The translations under genes were made by a program, and so were the position numbers. Below are positions 11,395 through 24,167 of a stretch of DNA of 64,000 nucleotides, piece after piece; position 1 is the stretch's first letter; the number at the start of each line of letters is the position of its first letter. The notes beneath the pieces are model-generated. The model did not search any database. It had not been told where the DNA came from and saw nothing but the letters and a program-made list of their open reading frames with translations. Source of the stretch: Kalaharituber pfeilii (lineage: Eukaryota > Ascomycota > Pezizomycetes > Pezizales > Pezizaceae). The DNA is taken from assembly GCA_015179045.1 (NCBI GenBank), contig WHUZ01000005.1:558001-622000 (forward strand), written 5' to 3'.

Positions 11395-11667
11395 AGTGGA
11401 TACAAATTTGTATATTACTAAGATGACGAACAGATAGGTTATGAGAATGATTGAGGTGAGGCAGTGGGTCCGAATTTTATTGTGATGATGTTCTGTTGTG
11501 GTGTGGGCCCTGAGATGAGATTAGGCCCTGAGTACCTAGCTTTCTACAAACATACCTTAGAATCCATGGGCCGACGCTAGACGCGTCGACGCAGTGTGCC
11601 AAGTGATTAGCTGCGTCTACGAAAAATTACTATGGTGTGCTCCGTAGACAAAAGTTGCCGCACAAAA

Positions 11668-11755
11668 AAACGAAAGATAGTCAAGACCCTCGCTGCGCTC
11701 GGAGGGTGCCAACCTCGGAGAGTGCCCTAGTGGCTTGGCATGAGACTACATCTGA
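11668..11755 (-). repeat. Right copy of the inverted repeat pair (partner at 5927-6000)
   Basis: The reverse complement matches 5927-6000 over CTATCTTTCG...GCGCTCGG and GAGAGTGCCCTAG...GAGACTACATCTGA. A short internal duplication (GGAGGGTGCC / GGAGAGTGCCC) separates the two halves. Confidence 0.7.
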
Positions 11756-12169
11756 GGGGAGTTTGTGGGTGAGGTGCAACCCTGCAGGCGGCTCCATGTG
11801 GTGCGGCGGCGCTAGTCACGGGACTGCTATGGTCGGTAGTGTCGCCAATTGAGTGCTGATGCTGGACGAGCATTGGGGCGTTGGGAAACGCATGACTCTG
11901 CCAGGGCTGCCATGTTTCAAGTGGCTAGAGTCGCATGAGCCACGGTCTCGCCAGTTGCCCGGGCACGAGGCCATGCAAGACCTCCAGCCGCAGCAGCCTC
12001 GAACCAGCACATGATGGCAAGTCATGGCAAGTCCTTAACTGTACTGTATTGTAGCGCCCCCACGTCAGGTAGTATTACCAAGTGCCTACGAAGTAGTTGG
12101 CTGCAGTATAAGGCTCAGCTCTCCACGGTCGGCCCTCAAGCAACTCACATCTACGTATCTTCGGCAGCC
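11756..12169. other. Probable promoter region of the gene at 12170
   Basis: GC-rich at 11760-12010. TATAAGG at 12107-12113 lies about 60 bp upstream of the ATG at 12170, which sits in the favourable context GCAGCCATGG. Confidence 0.4.
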
Positions 12170-12619
12170 ATGGACAGCCATAGCGCTCATAGAAATCACC
12201 GCCGAGAGTCATCTTCTGAAGAACTGAGTCCGGACCCGGCAACTACTCAAGCGAACCCTCAGACTCAGCCTTGGACTCCTTCTAACTCCCCTTCTCAGCG
12301 TACCCATCCCCCATCGCAAAACTATCGGGCCCTCCAGCAGGTCTTGTCAACACGGCCCAGGCTTCCGCGTGTAATCTCGCCTACCTCAGCCCTTGCAGCA
12401 TATCCCCGTTCAACTCGAAAACAAGCTGCCCGAAGCTCCTGGGTATGGCGTGCAAAGAAGACGAGAAAGGGCGAAAAACATGGCGATAGCTGTGGCACGA
12501 AAGAGGGGCCTGGGACGCAAGGAGCGGAGCTGCAGTTGCATGAACAAGTACGTGTAATTCTTAGGGGACTACTTAGCACATATTGGGTTCCCTTGATTGA
12601 CTGCTTGTTGTTTCGATAG
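12170..12619 (+). CDS. Hypothetical protein, Ser/Pro/Thr-rich N-terminal part
   Basis: The ATG at 12170 has a strong context and a TATA box nearby. The first ~95 residues are rich in Ser, Pro, Thr and Gln. A basic segment follows (RSTRKQAARSSWVWRAKKTR). The W-x-W next to basic residues recalls the start of BED-type fingers in some hAT transposases, but no paired Cys/His set follows, so this is only a guess. The frame runs to a stop at 12619. A GTACGTG donor near 12550 with a later acceptor (TCGATAG, about 12619) suggests the coding region may instead continue past an intron. Confidence 0.35.
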   Translation: MDSHSAHRNHRRESSSEELSPDPATTQANPQTQPWTPSNSPSQRTHPPSQNYRALQQVLSTRPRLPRVISPTSALAAYPRSTRKQAARSSWVWRAKKTRKGEKHGDSCGTKEGPGTQGAELQLHEQVRVILRGLLSTYWVPLIDCLLFR

Positions 12620-13334
12620 AATTATGTGCACGCAGGGGGCGTCAGAGGTAGCAATCAAAGAGCGGTTCTGCACCTAGAAAACGCGTCTCAGCCGGTGGAT
12701 TCCGAATCACGGCAGGGCCAAAAGTAACTGATAATTTCAGTGTACTCTGATACGGTACTGAGGATATGGTAGTCTGGTTGCACTTCCCAACGTGATATTG
12801 GAGGATTTATTGGCTAATAATCAGCACTGACGTGGGAATTCCCAACCCTCAGAAAGTGACTAGACTCAGTTAAGTATTTGGCATTCTGACCTCCTTCCAA
12901 TGCGAAAGGTTCATGTCTTGCATAAATTCGATATTGTTACTCATTAGCTCATCTACGTGTGCCTCTGTTCAGTGACTACCACCGAGAAAAAAAATAGCTC
13001 TCCTGAAATAAATCATAGTCATATATTCTTTACTGTCCAATTCATCTTCGGTTAACCGGTCCGACTTCCCGTCCGTGCCCCGTTTACTGGAGCCTCTCTA
13101 CCTCCCAGCTTTGCGATTGAGACTGTCCCGACATAATGGGAAGCCCCGGATGGCCTTGTATAATGGGCAACTCCGATCCAAGATTCTGATTCCGAGTACC
13201 GAAACTTGGGAAAATTCCCGTGCATGGATCAATTTGTGGGGGCAAAGATCGTTAGGGATTGATTGCACAACAGACATGGGTATCTGCGGTGGCAATCCGG
13301 TGAAGTTGCCCACTACAGGCAACCCTTGCTATAA
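12620..13334. other. Intergenic, nothing supported
   Basis: AT-rich, with a 112-codon plus-strand frame at 13075-13413 that overlaps the pogo-like end and has no recognisable domain. Confidence 0.4.
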
Positions 13335-13402
13335 CGAAGGCCAAGAATCCGACCTGTTTCTTCACTATAGTAAGTTTCATTATAGCGAGGGGTCACATGC
13401 TG
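13335..13402 (-). mobile_element. Isolated pogo-like transposon end
   Basis: The segment ends in TCATTATAGCGAGGGGTCAC and contains further TATAACGAA / CACTATAG motifs. Its reverse complement (GTGACCCCTCGCTATAATGA) resembles the end at 30373 and the terminal pattern of pogo/Fot1-type elements. The matching left end was not found nearby, so this is an isolated remnant. Confidence 0.4.
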
Positions 13403-14051
13403 GACCCAAGTAGGCAGGGGGGTGAAAAAAAGGTCAAACACGGAAATTTTCAGTGTATGATATTCAGATCTCAAGTGCAAATTCAGCTCCTTACCAGATC
13501 GCCAGCATCATGCCTCCATGAGTCGACGTTCTCGGGTTCGAAAATCTCAACACTTCCTGTGATGGATGAAATGTGAGGTGTGCGAACCCAGATTCATATG
13601 CTTTATAATATATGCACATTGATAAGCCATACTGTAGAATACGTCGATTAAAATTGCAGCAATCAAGACGGTGATCCCTTAGGATTTCCTGAATTCTGCA
13701 GAACTAAATACGAACATATGCTAGAGTTTAGAAAGGACTTCTAGTTACTTCTCTTTTTTTCTGCGACTCTATCTTCAGCCTCCGTTCTGCTTTGGTTCTT
13801 TACCCTTCCGTTTCGGCTTTCCTGCGTTGCTGGCACCGTGTTTTGCATCATATTCACTGCTCGTGTCGGGATCCCAGCCACTTGCGAACTGTATTGTTAC
13901 TGTAATATGATCGAGCTCGCCTTGTTTGACTTCCCGCTTGAGCTATCTTTGACTTCTTGAGAGGGTGTTATCGGTTGTAATTGCAGCCTAAGTTCCACCA
14001 TTGGTACGGAATTATTTCCTTGACGGTGTCCATTAACTTAGGGATGCGGCT
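13403..14051. other. AT-rich spacer, nothing supported
   Basis: No gene-like frame and no clear repeat on either strand. Confidence 0.4.
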
Positions 14052-15150
14052 TCAAAAGTTTTTTTTTGAACCTTGTGGCTTTAATGAATGTGAAGATGAG
14101 ATGCTTTCTATTTCAGATGTCTCTGTCGCTCTGCCCGTAGCAGAATTTTGGCCTCCATCCGTTGATGGCTCTGATGCAATTGAGATTGATGTCTCTACAT
14201 GTGTTGAGGATATCGACTGCCGATAGAGTGAATTGTGAAAGGAATCTTCGTCAACTGTGCCTGCATGTGTAGGCATGGAGGCCGTAATATGTGAGCGTGA
14301 AGGTTTCCGAGTTGACTGTGTTTGATAGGTTGGTGGTAGTGGAATTGGCGGTGGAGGTATTGTTGGTGGTGGAGAGCGTGGCGGATACTGAAGGAATTGG
14401 CCATGTGAAGCGCTGCTAGCGCCTACCGGGTCAACTATCTGGCCGTGGGCAGTTGAAGATATGTGTGATTGCAATTGGTGTGTTGGAGTTAGGTGTGAAT
14501 TTGTTGTATCAATGTGATTCGTAAGGCAGGAATTAGAGGGCTGTGAAAGGCTTCTACCTTGAGAATCAATCAAAGATAGGGGATATATCAGAGAGCACGG
14601 AATTGAATGTTGGACCTCAACGGCACGGAAGTCATTCATGTCCTCAAGTGATGCAGTGACCGTTCGTTGTAATCTCTGGGGAAGTATTTCAATGCGTTTC
14701 TGACCCTATTCGGTTGAGTTTCAGTAGCTTTTCCTTCCAACTCATTGATTCTTCCTTACCTTGACTGAATTCATAACCATAATCACTTTGGCTTCTATCT
14801 AACATAGTTTAATACTGTTCCGCTACAAGTGGATTATTGACTGCCTGTCGGGGTTCTAGCCATTCTTGAACATATCCATGGTCAGATTTAGGTAGCCTAG
14901 TCACGCCTGAGGATGAGAAGCGCTGAGTTTCTCCCTCGTGCATTTCTGATTTTCTTCTCATCTTTCTTCAGGGTAACGCCAAATGCTTTCTTTTGTCTCT
15001 GCGAACGCAAAAGTGAACTGCCAGGGTGCAAACAACTACACCAGCAAAAGTTCCAATAGAAATGTCCATGATCTCAGTGAGGGTAGGGTTTGTTGTGCCG
15101 GAAAAGCGGGCTTGAAGTGTTGTAGAACCTGAAGGTGGCGATTCACCCAA
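14052..15150 (-). pseudogene. Single-pass membrane protein gene, disrupted or unresolved model
   Basis: On the minus strand an exon (15150-14968, after an acceptor CTCTACAG) encodes a membrane segment (IGTFAGVVVCTLAVHFCV) followed by a basic stop-transfer sequence (RRDKRKH). The frame then meets TGA but reopens for about 70 codons before a TAA. Further on, a good donor (GTAAGG) and an acceptor GGTCAG join to the 14639-14052 frame. That frame encodes a Ser/Thr/Pro-rich tail with PPPTIPPPPIPLPP around residue 95. The overall plan (extracellular part, one membrane span, proline-rich cytoplasmic tail) is plausible. The in-frame stops mean that either two further introns or real decay must be assumed. 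The 5' exon is not identified. Confidence 0.35.
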
Positions 15151-16575
15151 CTGTAGAGAAAGCCCTCATTGATTCGCAAATCCATTACTGTCATTTACTG
15201 ACTCGATCAGCGCACGGTATATAAGGAAGAGAAGCATCGTGGACTGTGAGATAGCAAAGTGTGTTGCCTCCGTTATGGTTCTATTCCACATGAATAAAGG
15301 TTTATGGTCTATTAGAGTATCTCAAATTCTCTTGTGTTGCACAGTTGTTTTCAGAGCCGGTTATCATGTCAGATAAAATCTGCGAAGAATCCTAAGAAAT
15401 GTTTACCGTTACGACGAAAAAGTGGGGTACTATTTCAAGTAAGTCAAATATCGCAGGCATATTTTCAGCAAAGAGAAGGGCTGAGGAACTCCCTAAGTTG
15501 ATGCTAGTTTTGGACGAGATATAGTACCGGTCAGCCATATCGGAACTGCGGATCGTAGAAGCATACATCAGGATAGCGTATTCCACTTTATCCTCCGAGT
15601 GTTTTACTTCCCAAATCCATTAACTGTGTGTGTCTCGTGGGACCTTTTCGCCTATATGCTGCAGTTGCACAAACTGACTTGTTCGACTCATCCTGCTACA
15701 TTCCATCCCTGGACCCGTCTGAAGTCTGAAGATGTATGTTTTGCAGTAGCTTCACAATGCCAGGGGCAGGGTTGCGTTTCTATTGTGCAGAGGTATATAT
15801 GCACTTCTTTTGGGGTATCTGGCAACTGCCCCGCATTTCCTGGTCGTGCCAACCAGACTACGCATTTCCCCATGCCTGAAGTGTATTTTCTTGTAACGGA
15901 TAATCACTACCCTTGTGCACGCCCGATGAAAGGGAAGCCGGGCTGATTTGAGGGTCAGGCTGCTTTTGCTGAATATTTTAAATGATGGTGAAAGTAGCTT
16001 GATATTAATATGGCAATAAGGTCCAAGGTGAGAGTAGTACCGTAGAGCATCCTGTGCCCATTCAGAGTGCATTTGTCACTTTGACCAATATAATATACTT
16101 ATATACAAGTACATATATATGTGTGTATAGATCTATATATATTTTGTAGTCTACTATACAGATATTGGAGTAAGTTAGATCTTGTTAACTTGGACGCCTG
16201 GTTGAGAAAAGTGGATATCTGGATACTTTGCCATCACAACTGCTACTACGGTCAGTTTCCCATATGCAAATTGGTCATCCCGCTCCGACTGGTACTCATG
16301 TACCATTCAATTCTGTAAGAATATATGTAAGCGTGGGTTGCTATATACAATTTACGTGTACGTATATGCCACGGAGAGTTGAAGGGCTCAAGGTTCGTGG
16401 TGACGTCGACATCTTGAGAACTGTCGACCGTGCAGAAAACATGACCTCATGTCGTCCACCAATATTACCCAAGCTTCATGCCTTATATTTCGACCATGAT
16501 GATAACACGCATAAGCTCAGATCCTGTGTCGTGCAGTACGTCGAAATCAGGAGCATGTCGCATCCTTGACAAATT
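15151..16575. other. Intergenic; AT-rich, no supported gene
   Basis: Several short frames (60-115 codons) on both strands lack domains and mask each other. TA-rich tracts at 16085-16140 (ATATATATGTGTGT) are simple sequence. Confidence 0.4.
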
Positions 16576-16913
16576 TTAGTGAGCTAGCTCGAGCTGGCCT
16601 GGCATGAGCTCGAGCCTAGATTGATTATATATATAATATTGAGAAACTAAACTAAACTAAGCTAAATTTTCATCTTTCTCACTACTATCAGCTAAATTGA
16701 GCATTTCGAAGTTGTTGGTAGGTCAGAATGAGCTCCAAGTCTCTAATTATTACTATATTAGGTATTTACAGTTTATGAAACCTTGCACTGGCTAAGCATT
16801 TTAGCGAGCTGGCAAGAAAAACACTAGCATGATCTTGGCTCGTTTGAGCTCGAGCTCCAGATCAATCGAGCTCGAGCTAGCTCGTACAAGCTCGAGCTCG
16901 TGCCGCTCACTAA
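16576..16913. mobile_element. Miniature inverted-repeat element with AGCTCGAGC-rich ends
   Basis: Both ends begin TTAGTGAGC when read inward. They continue with imperfect matches built on GAGCTCGAGCTAGCTCG, followed by ...GATTGAT in both. The 338-bp interior is AT-rich and non-coding. TTAGTGAGC-type ends recall non-autonomous hAT elements, but no convincing 8-bp target duplication was found, so the superfamily is uncertain. Confidence 0.55.
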
Positions 16914-17299
16914 TCCTTGTGGCAAGTAGGTAAAGTGAAAGTGAGCAGATGCATAAGTTTTGCCGGCACTAGATATATCCCTTCTCATGATATGCAGAAT
17001 CTGAGTTCCAGTCCCTCATTTGTCAAGCATTCCATCAGCAGTGACGAGGATGCTCGCTCGGCTCTACTTGATTTCATTGTGGATTCACTATGCTTATGTA
17101 AGGGTAAAGGCAAGACAAAGATGAATAGCTATAATCCTGAAAAACAACAACACCCACCCAGTATTAGAAGTATTACTGAAGGTTCTGGGTTGGAAGTAGA
17201 GAGCAAAATCGCTTCAGTTCTGGTAGGGCAACATAAAACTCTATTGGTGAATCGAGCCCGGAGCGCCTGCGAAATATGCGATTTCAGGAGCACAGTAGC

Positions 17300-17371
17300 G
17301 CCCTACCATGGCGAACAGCTACAAGTGGGGTTACGTGATATTAGAGAAAAAAAAAAAAAAAAAAAAGGAGG
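17300..17371 (+). mobile_element. Short type A retroposed tail with target duplication
   Basis: GCCCTACCATGGCGAACAGC and the rest of the hairpin, then TTACGTGATATTAGAG and about 20 A. It is flanked by ACAGTAGC at 17292-17299 and 17372-17379. The 5' junction lies at the base of the hairpin, as in the copy at 23402. Confidence 0.8.
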
Positions 17372-17379
17372 ACAGTAGC

Positions 17380-19433
17380 ACGATGTTAGTCCTGGTGCTA
17401 TCAATTGACTTTACGCCACTGGACTGCCTGGTCCCACCGGCCTCTCCATTAGGTCGCTTGGGCAAGCGGGAGGTCTTGAAGTCTGTTTTCAAATTAAACC
17501 AAGTCAATTTGCTTTGACGTCGTGTTCATGTAGAGAGTAATTTAAGATGTCTCCGCCCTCGCATATGGGTCGCTAATGTTACTCTGGTTGCATAGTCGAA
17601 TCGTACGCAAGAACTGCTACATATGTAAGCAGTTGATGCGATATACTTATTATGCATCATGAAAGCTTGCTAAATCACGTGCCAAATAGTCTCAAAGCAT
17701 ATTACTGAGGTTCAACCAAGGCATCCGGTCTCCTCTACTATGATATATAGATTTTGAGAATATGCCACAACGTACCGGTATTGGGTCTAGAAAATATACC
17801 AAGCGAGACAAGTAAGCTGTTCATGACCGCATGCGTGCACATGTTCAGCTGTCATACCCTAATTCACAGTGGCGTCTCCTTGGCAACGTTTTTTTGGTTT
17901 GTTCCTGCATTAGGAAGTGGGGCGCAACGGCACTGATTTTCTGGACCGGAATGTTTCTGGTGCTTTTGGATTATCGTCATCCGTATTCCGTCAGGAGTCT
18001 CGCGGATTCTGGCTTGCGAAGTTGATCCGGAGGTTTTATTGGGCTGAGGCGTGGTTCAATTGCGCTTATATTATTACTGCACAGATTTTTTCTTTCTTTT
18101 TTGTTGGTCTTCACCCTGCTGGACTTTGACAAGATATAGCTAACTACGGGAACGACATTATCAGTAAGTATAACAACTAATACGAGGTGCATGCAGCGTG
18201 GAAGACCGAACTCACAGATGCTCGTGCGCGTTGGCAGGGTGCCGTCACGGAACAGCGACAGTGACTACAGGTGTTGGGTATAGCACTTAGTAGTTTTGGC
18301 GTGGACGCCGACAAATGGATACTCGTATACGTCACCACGTGTGGCATACGCAGTATACGAGGACACAAACGCTTGGAAAATAATAGGATTTACAGATAAT
18401 AGCAAGTACAGTGGCAGTTAAGCGAGCAACCCAGCAACTACTTAAAGTGATTTGCATTTCGAGCTGGTAGAATGGAGTCCTTGAGGTCTCCCCTGGTAGC
18501 AGGACCAATGTCCATTAAGCACCTCTCACGTCCGCTTACTGCCAGGTCGCTCACGTCTTATCTACTGCGCGCTGTACTCCGCATTGTGCTTCGCATCTTG
18601 GTTATAATGGAAGTATGTACTTTAAGAGATGATGTAGGTTGTAATTAGGCTCGCAGCTGACCGAGTAACGGGGATCAGACCACTCACCGGAGAATTGATA
18701 AATCTAGCGCTAGTGACCAGTACAGGGGCAGTGGTAGCGGCAGGGCAAACCTTACCAATGCGGGATATATAGATACTCGAAACTGTGGTGTAAAGTTGTA
18801 AACTGCATCCCAAGTTTGAGTCCACATGGCAAAGCTCCTCAGACGTATTCCCCAATTTAGCCTCAAAAGCGCCACCTTGCAAGTGCCTCCCCAGTTGTCC
18901 GCCATATAATAGCACTGGAAGGTATTCTACCAGCTCGATTGGCAGATGGCAACGCTAGGGCTTAGTTTCCAAAACGGGTGACTTGGAATTAGTGAAATGG
19001 CATGGACAAGCGTCCGAGATGAGATCCATCAACATAGCCCAACAGCCCCGCGGAGCACACCTCTCGGAATTTGAAATACTAGAAAAACATTCACCTGTGT
19101 AGTGGGTGAGCAGATAGTGTTCTGTGGAATCTGAGATCCGCAATACCCGGGGAATACAACGGCCAGAGTTCAAAAAATTGGAGAGGACCCCAGGAACGTG
19201 GTGGTGGCCGGTTGCGGGAGTTGCATGCATCCCCAAGTGAGCTAAACTTTGGTGATTTCCCTCAGGTATATTAAATCCTCAGTTCACCAGGGGGCATGGT
19301 ACATTTTCTAGTTTATTTAGCTATTCATTTTTCTTTTCTCCTTCACAGCTATCAGAGTGCTTACTACCTGCTGAAAGGGATCGTAAGAAACGCCGACTTC
19401 AGAAACAATAGCGACGATTGTTGTTAACGAGCG
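17380..19433. other. Intergenic, no supported gene
   Basis: Small overlapping frames only (60-97 codons). Nothing resembles a conserved protein, and no clear repeat was noticed. The last ~100 bp would be the promoter and leader of the glucanase gene. Confidence 0.4.
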
Positions 19434-21265
<1,832 letters not shown>

Positions 21266-22169
21266 GAAGTTCCTGTGTTGAATTTGCTCCGTAGGGAAGA
21301 ACAGAAACAAAGTAAGATCGTGAAGAAGCATGTGGGGAAGTTGAGAAAGAGCGCAGAGCTGTTCGTGGGGGCCGAGGCGATGAGAAGAGGGTATGGGAGC
21401 TGAGGAAGGAGACAGCGAGTGGAATGTTCGGGTGGGGAGCGATGGGTCCTTCGATGCGTATAAATGAGGTATCCGTGCGGAATTATGTTCAAACTGCATA
21501 TGGTGGAAGGAAACGTTGGCGTTCATTGGGGCATGAAGTAATTGTGAGGGGTGTTAATGTCATCGCATTGGAGGTCATGATTGCTTACGAAGGTACATAT
21601 AGGAAGTTCTATGGCATAACTGTATACGCGAGGGATCAAGAGCCGTGGAGCTCGGGATACCAGGAGTCTCTGGATGAATTGCAGTTAGTAAAGTTAATAA
21701 CCATGAAGCTGGATACGAATAAATTGAGTCTTGACATAGTGCGTAAATCAATGCGGTGTTCGTACAAAATGAACTACTGGAGCCATGCAGGCGCTTTGCA
21801 AGTAGAGAGGGCGGGTCACTTACTGGCATGCGTTTGTTGACGACAAATGTTTTATCCAAGATCTAGCGTGCAGTAATGCACCGGAACGATCTTTGGTAGA
21901 ACTGGGATTGTGGCTGAGCAGTGGGACCTCTGAGCCTCTGAGGTAACGTGCATTGGAGAGGCTGACTCGAAGAGAGATCTAGAGCATTAAAATCGAAGGG
22001 TAGGGAATTGGTCTGCTTGAGTAAAAATGTAGTCCAACGCGTTCAAAGGACCATAGAGGTGAGTGAACATGAGCCTTAGCCCCGTGGATGTAAGTTAGTT
22101 CTAATGCAATGTAATATGGATCAATGAGGAAATAACTATTACAATAAATCCCAATCAAATATAAGCGAT
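21266..22169. other. 3' flank of the glucanase gene, no further gene
   Basis: A 138-codon plus-strand frame (21424-21840) shows no domain and overlaps other frames. Nothing else is visible up to the tRNA gene. Confidence 0.4.
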
Positions 22170-22255
22170 GGCCGCATGGCCCAATGGTCAAGGCGCTTGA
22201 CTACGATTTTCAATCCGAAATCAAGAGATTCCAGGTTCGACTCCTGGTGTGGTCG
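22170..22255 (+). tRNA. tRNA-Arg (anticodon ACG) with a 13-nt intron
   Basis: The acceptor stem GGCCGCA pairs with TGTGGTC (two G-U pairs); the discriminator is G. The T arm is CCAGG-TTCGACT-CCTGG and the D arm contains GCCCAATGGTCAAGGC. The anticodon stem is CTTGA/TCAAG around a 20-nt loop. Reading C-T-ACG-A then a 13-nt intron (22207-22219) puts the intron one base after the anticodon, the standard eukaryotic position. Internal A and B boxes are present. A T-run follows at once. Confidence 0.93.
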
Positions 22256-22260
22256 AATAC

Positions 22261-22264
22261 TTTT
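22261..22264 (+). terminator. RNA polymerase III termination T-run
   Basis: TTTT begins 5 bases after the end of the tRNA, with a second TTTT at 22268. Confidence 0.6.
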
Positions 22265-23068
22265 CCCTTTTGCTAGTTCGTTTTGTTTTTGATTAGACTG
22301 TTATCTTGTAAGTAATACAGTGTTGCCATCTTGCGGTGCAGTGTAGGCAAATACTTCACAGTACTGGTCGTTGTTATTTTTTAAAGTCGTTCGTCAAAAT
22401 TTATGCATGAGTGCTGCTTATGACTTGACTGTTTGCTTCAGCAAAAGTGGTACTTTGAAAAGACATCCACGTAGCTGGGTATACTCCATGAGACCAGCGG
22501 GAGTCTCGATGGCCTGGAGTTTGGTAAGGTTTTAACGTTCACCATACTACTGCACGCATAAAATAACGTATAGAACGGGTGTATGACGACATATGCGGGG
22601 TAAGTTTCATTTTGACTTTGGAATTTAAGTACTTTGTGAAGTTAGGGGAGAGGAAGTATGAGAGTATCTACAACGGACGTGACAGGTAATTTGAGGTAAG
22701 AATAGTTTCGGACCAATTAAGAGTGTACGGAGTACAACTTGTGTCTGAACGGGCTCAGTCGAGCTCGCTTCCAGGAGCGGGAGGGTGTGTAGACCTGTTC
22801 TAGCCTGGCCAGGAACCTTGTCAGTTACGAACCGACTAGTTCTGTTCACGAACAGACTGGTTCCTGAATAAACTAATCTAGCCACGAACATCCAGTTTAG
22901 TCAGGAACATGAATGTACCTGGAGGTACCCATATACTTGCTCATGATGTAAGCTATCATAACTATCTCAGAGATAACAATGATACTATATATATCAAGAT
23001 CATCGCTCTCCTCCATCTGATTAGTACAATTCTCAGTATTGCTTTTATGATAATGCTTTGAACATGTA

Positions 23069-23158
23069 TTTTTTTTTTTTTTTTTCACATAACCCCGCTT
23101 GTAGCACTAAGCCATGGCAGGGTCCCTGGGCAAGCCCTCATAGCCCGGAGACAGGCTA
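23069..23158 (-). mobile_element. ~90-bp type A retroposed unit with 14-bp target duplication
   Basis: Minus-strand copy starting AGCCTGTCTCCGGGCT and ending in poly(A). It is flanked by GCTTTGAACATGTA at 23055-23068 and 23159-23172. It starts at nearly the same point as the copies at 37752 and 38680. Here the inner hairpin is altered (GGCTTAGTGCTAC). Confidence 0.88.
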
Positions 23159-23216
23159 GCTTTGAACATGTAACTTGTTGGCATATACATTTACAACTAA
23201 GAGAAGTCCTCCACAG

Positions 23217-23282
23217 GGCGGCATGCGAGTAATAATATTTTAAAAAAAAACAAAAACAAAAACAAAAAAAAAAAAAACAACA
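23217..23282 (+). mobile_element. Type B LINE tail, short insertion
   Basis: CAGGGCGGCATGCGAGTAAT, then AATATTTT and an A-rich tract with CAAAAA units. The sequence is typical of the tail B consensus. No target duplication is certain. Confidence 0.6.
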
Positions 23283-23401
23283 GAAGTACAAGAGACCTGG
23301 CATTAAACCTGAATAAGATATGATTTATGAAAATGAAGAGATTACAACATGCAGCAAAAATTTTGCCTTATTTTATATCATGAATTTTGAGTCATATACA
23401 T

Positions 23402-23455
23402 GCCCTGCCATGGCGAACAGCTGCACGCGGGGTCACGTGAAAAAAAAAAAAAAAA
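23402..23455 (+). mobile_element. 54-bp type A retroposed tail with 12-bp target duplication
   Basis: GCCCTGCCATGGCGAACAGC, continuing TGCACGCGGGGTCACGTG and poly(A). It is flanked by AGTCATATACAT at 23390-23401 and 23456-23467. Only the terminal hairpin was inserted. Confidence 0.9.
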
Positions 23456-24167
23456 AGTCATATACATAACTAATTCTAATGAATGATAAGGCATATAAAA
23501 AACTTTTAGCTTTCTAAATCTTTATCTATCATTCCAATTACTTAAAACTTCTAGAGTGGCGTTTGATTAAAATTGTTGATTTTTGAATGTGGCATGAGAT
23601 CAGGTTGAAACTTGCTTGCTATGGATGCTTGGTGTTTGCCGGGATATTTTCACTATTACTCTATGCGGCAATACAACCACCAAAACTAGCATCCTTGGCA
23701 TGAAGGCATTCCCATAATTGTATGTAGAATGGCAGAGGATTTCGGATATCTTAAAATTTTATTGAAATACAAGAGAAATACCTATAGCATATCTAGTAAT
23801 TTTTCTAGGATTTTTTGCTAAGAGAATTATAGTTTACTGTATAGAAATTTGAAACGCATAGTTAAAAAGATTGGTTTATGAATATTAGACTCTACTATTT
23901 GTGCTGAGAGCCAGTAGTGCTTTGCCATAGCAATATAAATAATGGTAAGGGGGGCAATATAGTGGTGAGAGGGTAGTAGTTAGCAACTTGTGTAGCAACG
24001 CAACAGTGGCAACGGGGATGTGCTAGCGAGCAGTAACTGGCAGAAGTATGGAAGTACCTACCGGTACTTGTACTGAGGGCATTGGTCCAGTCAGTTCATG
24101 AATAGACTAGTTTGTTCAGGACTAGTCGGTTCGTGAACTGACAAGGTTCCTGGCCAGGCTAGAACAG

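Larger units (their letters stand above)
22795..24167. mobile_element. Inverted-repeat (foldback) element with ~75-bp ends
   Basis: The left end CTGTTCTAGCCTGGCCAGGA, continuing ACCTTGTCAGTTACGAACCG, is mirrored at 24167 by its reverse complement with few differences for about 75 bp. Both ends carry repeated GTTCNNGAAC motifs just inside. The 1.37-kb interior is AT-rich, has no transposase frame and holds three later retroposed tails (23069, 23217, 23402). The target duplication is unclear. Confidence 0.7.
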
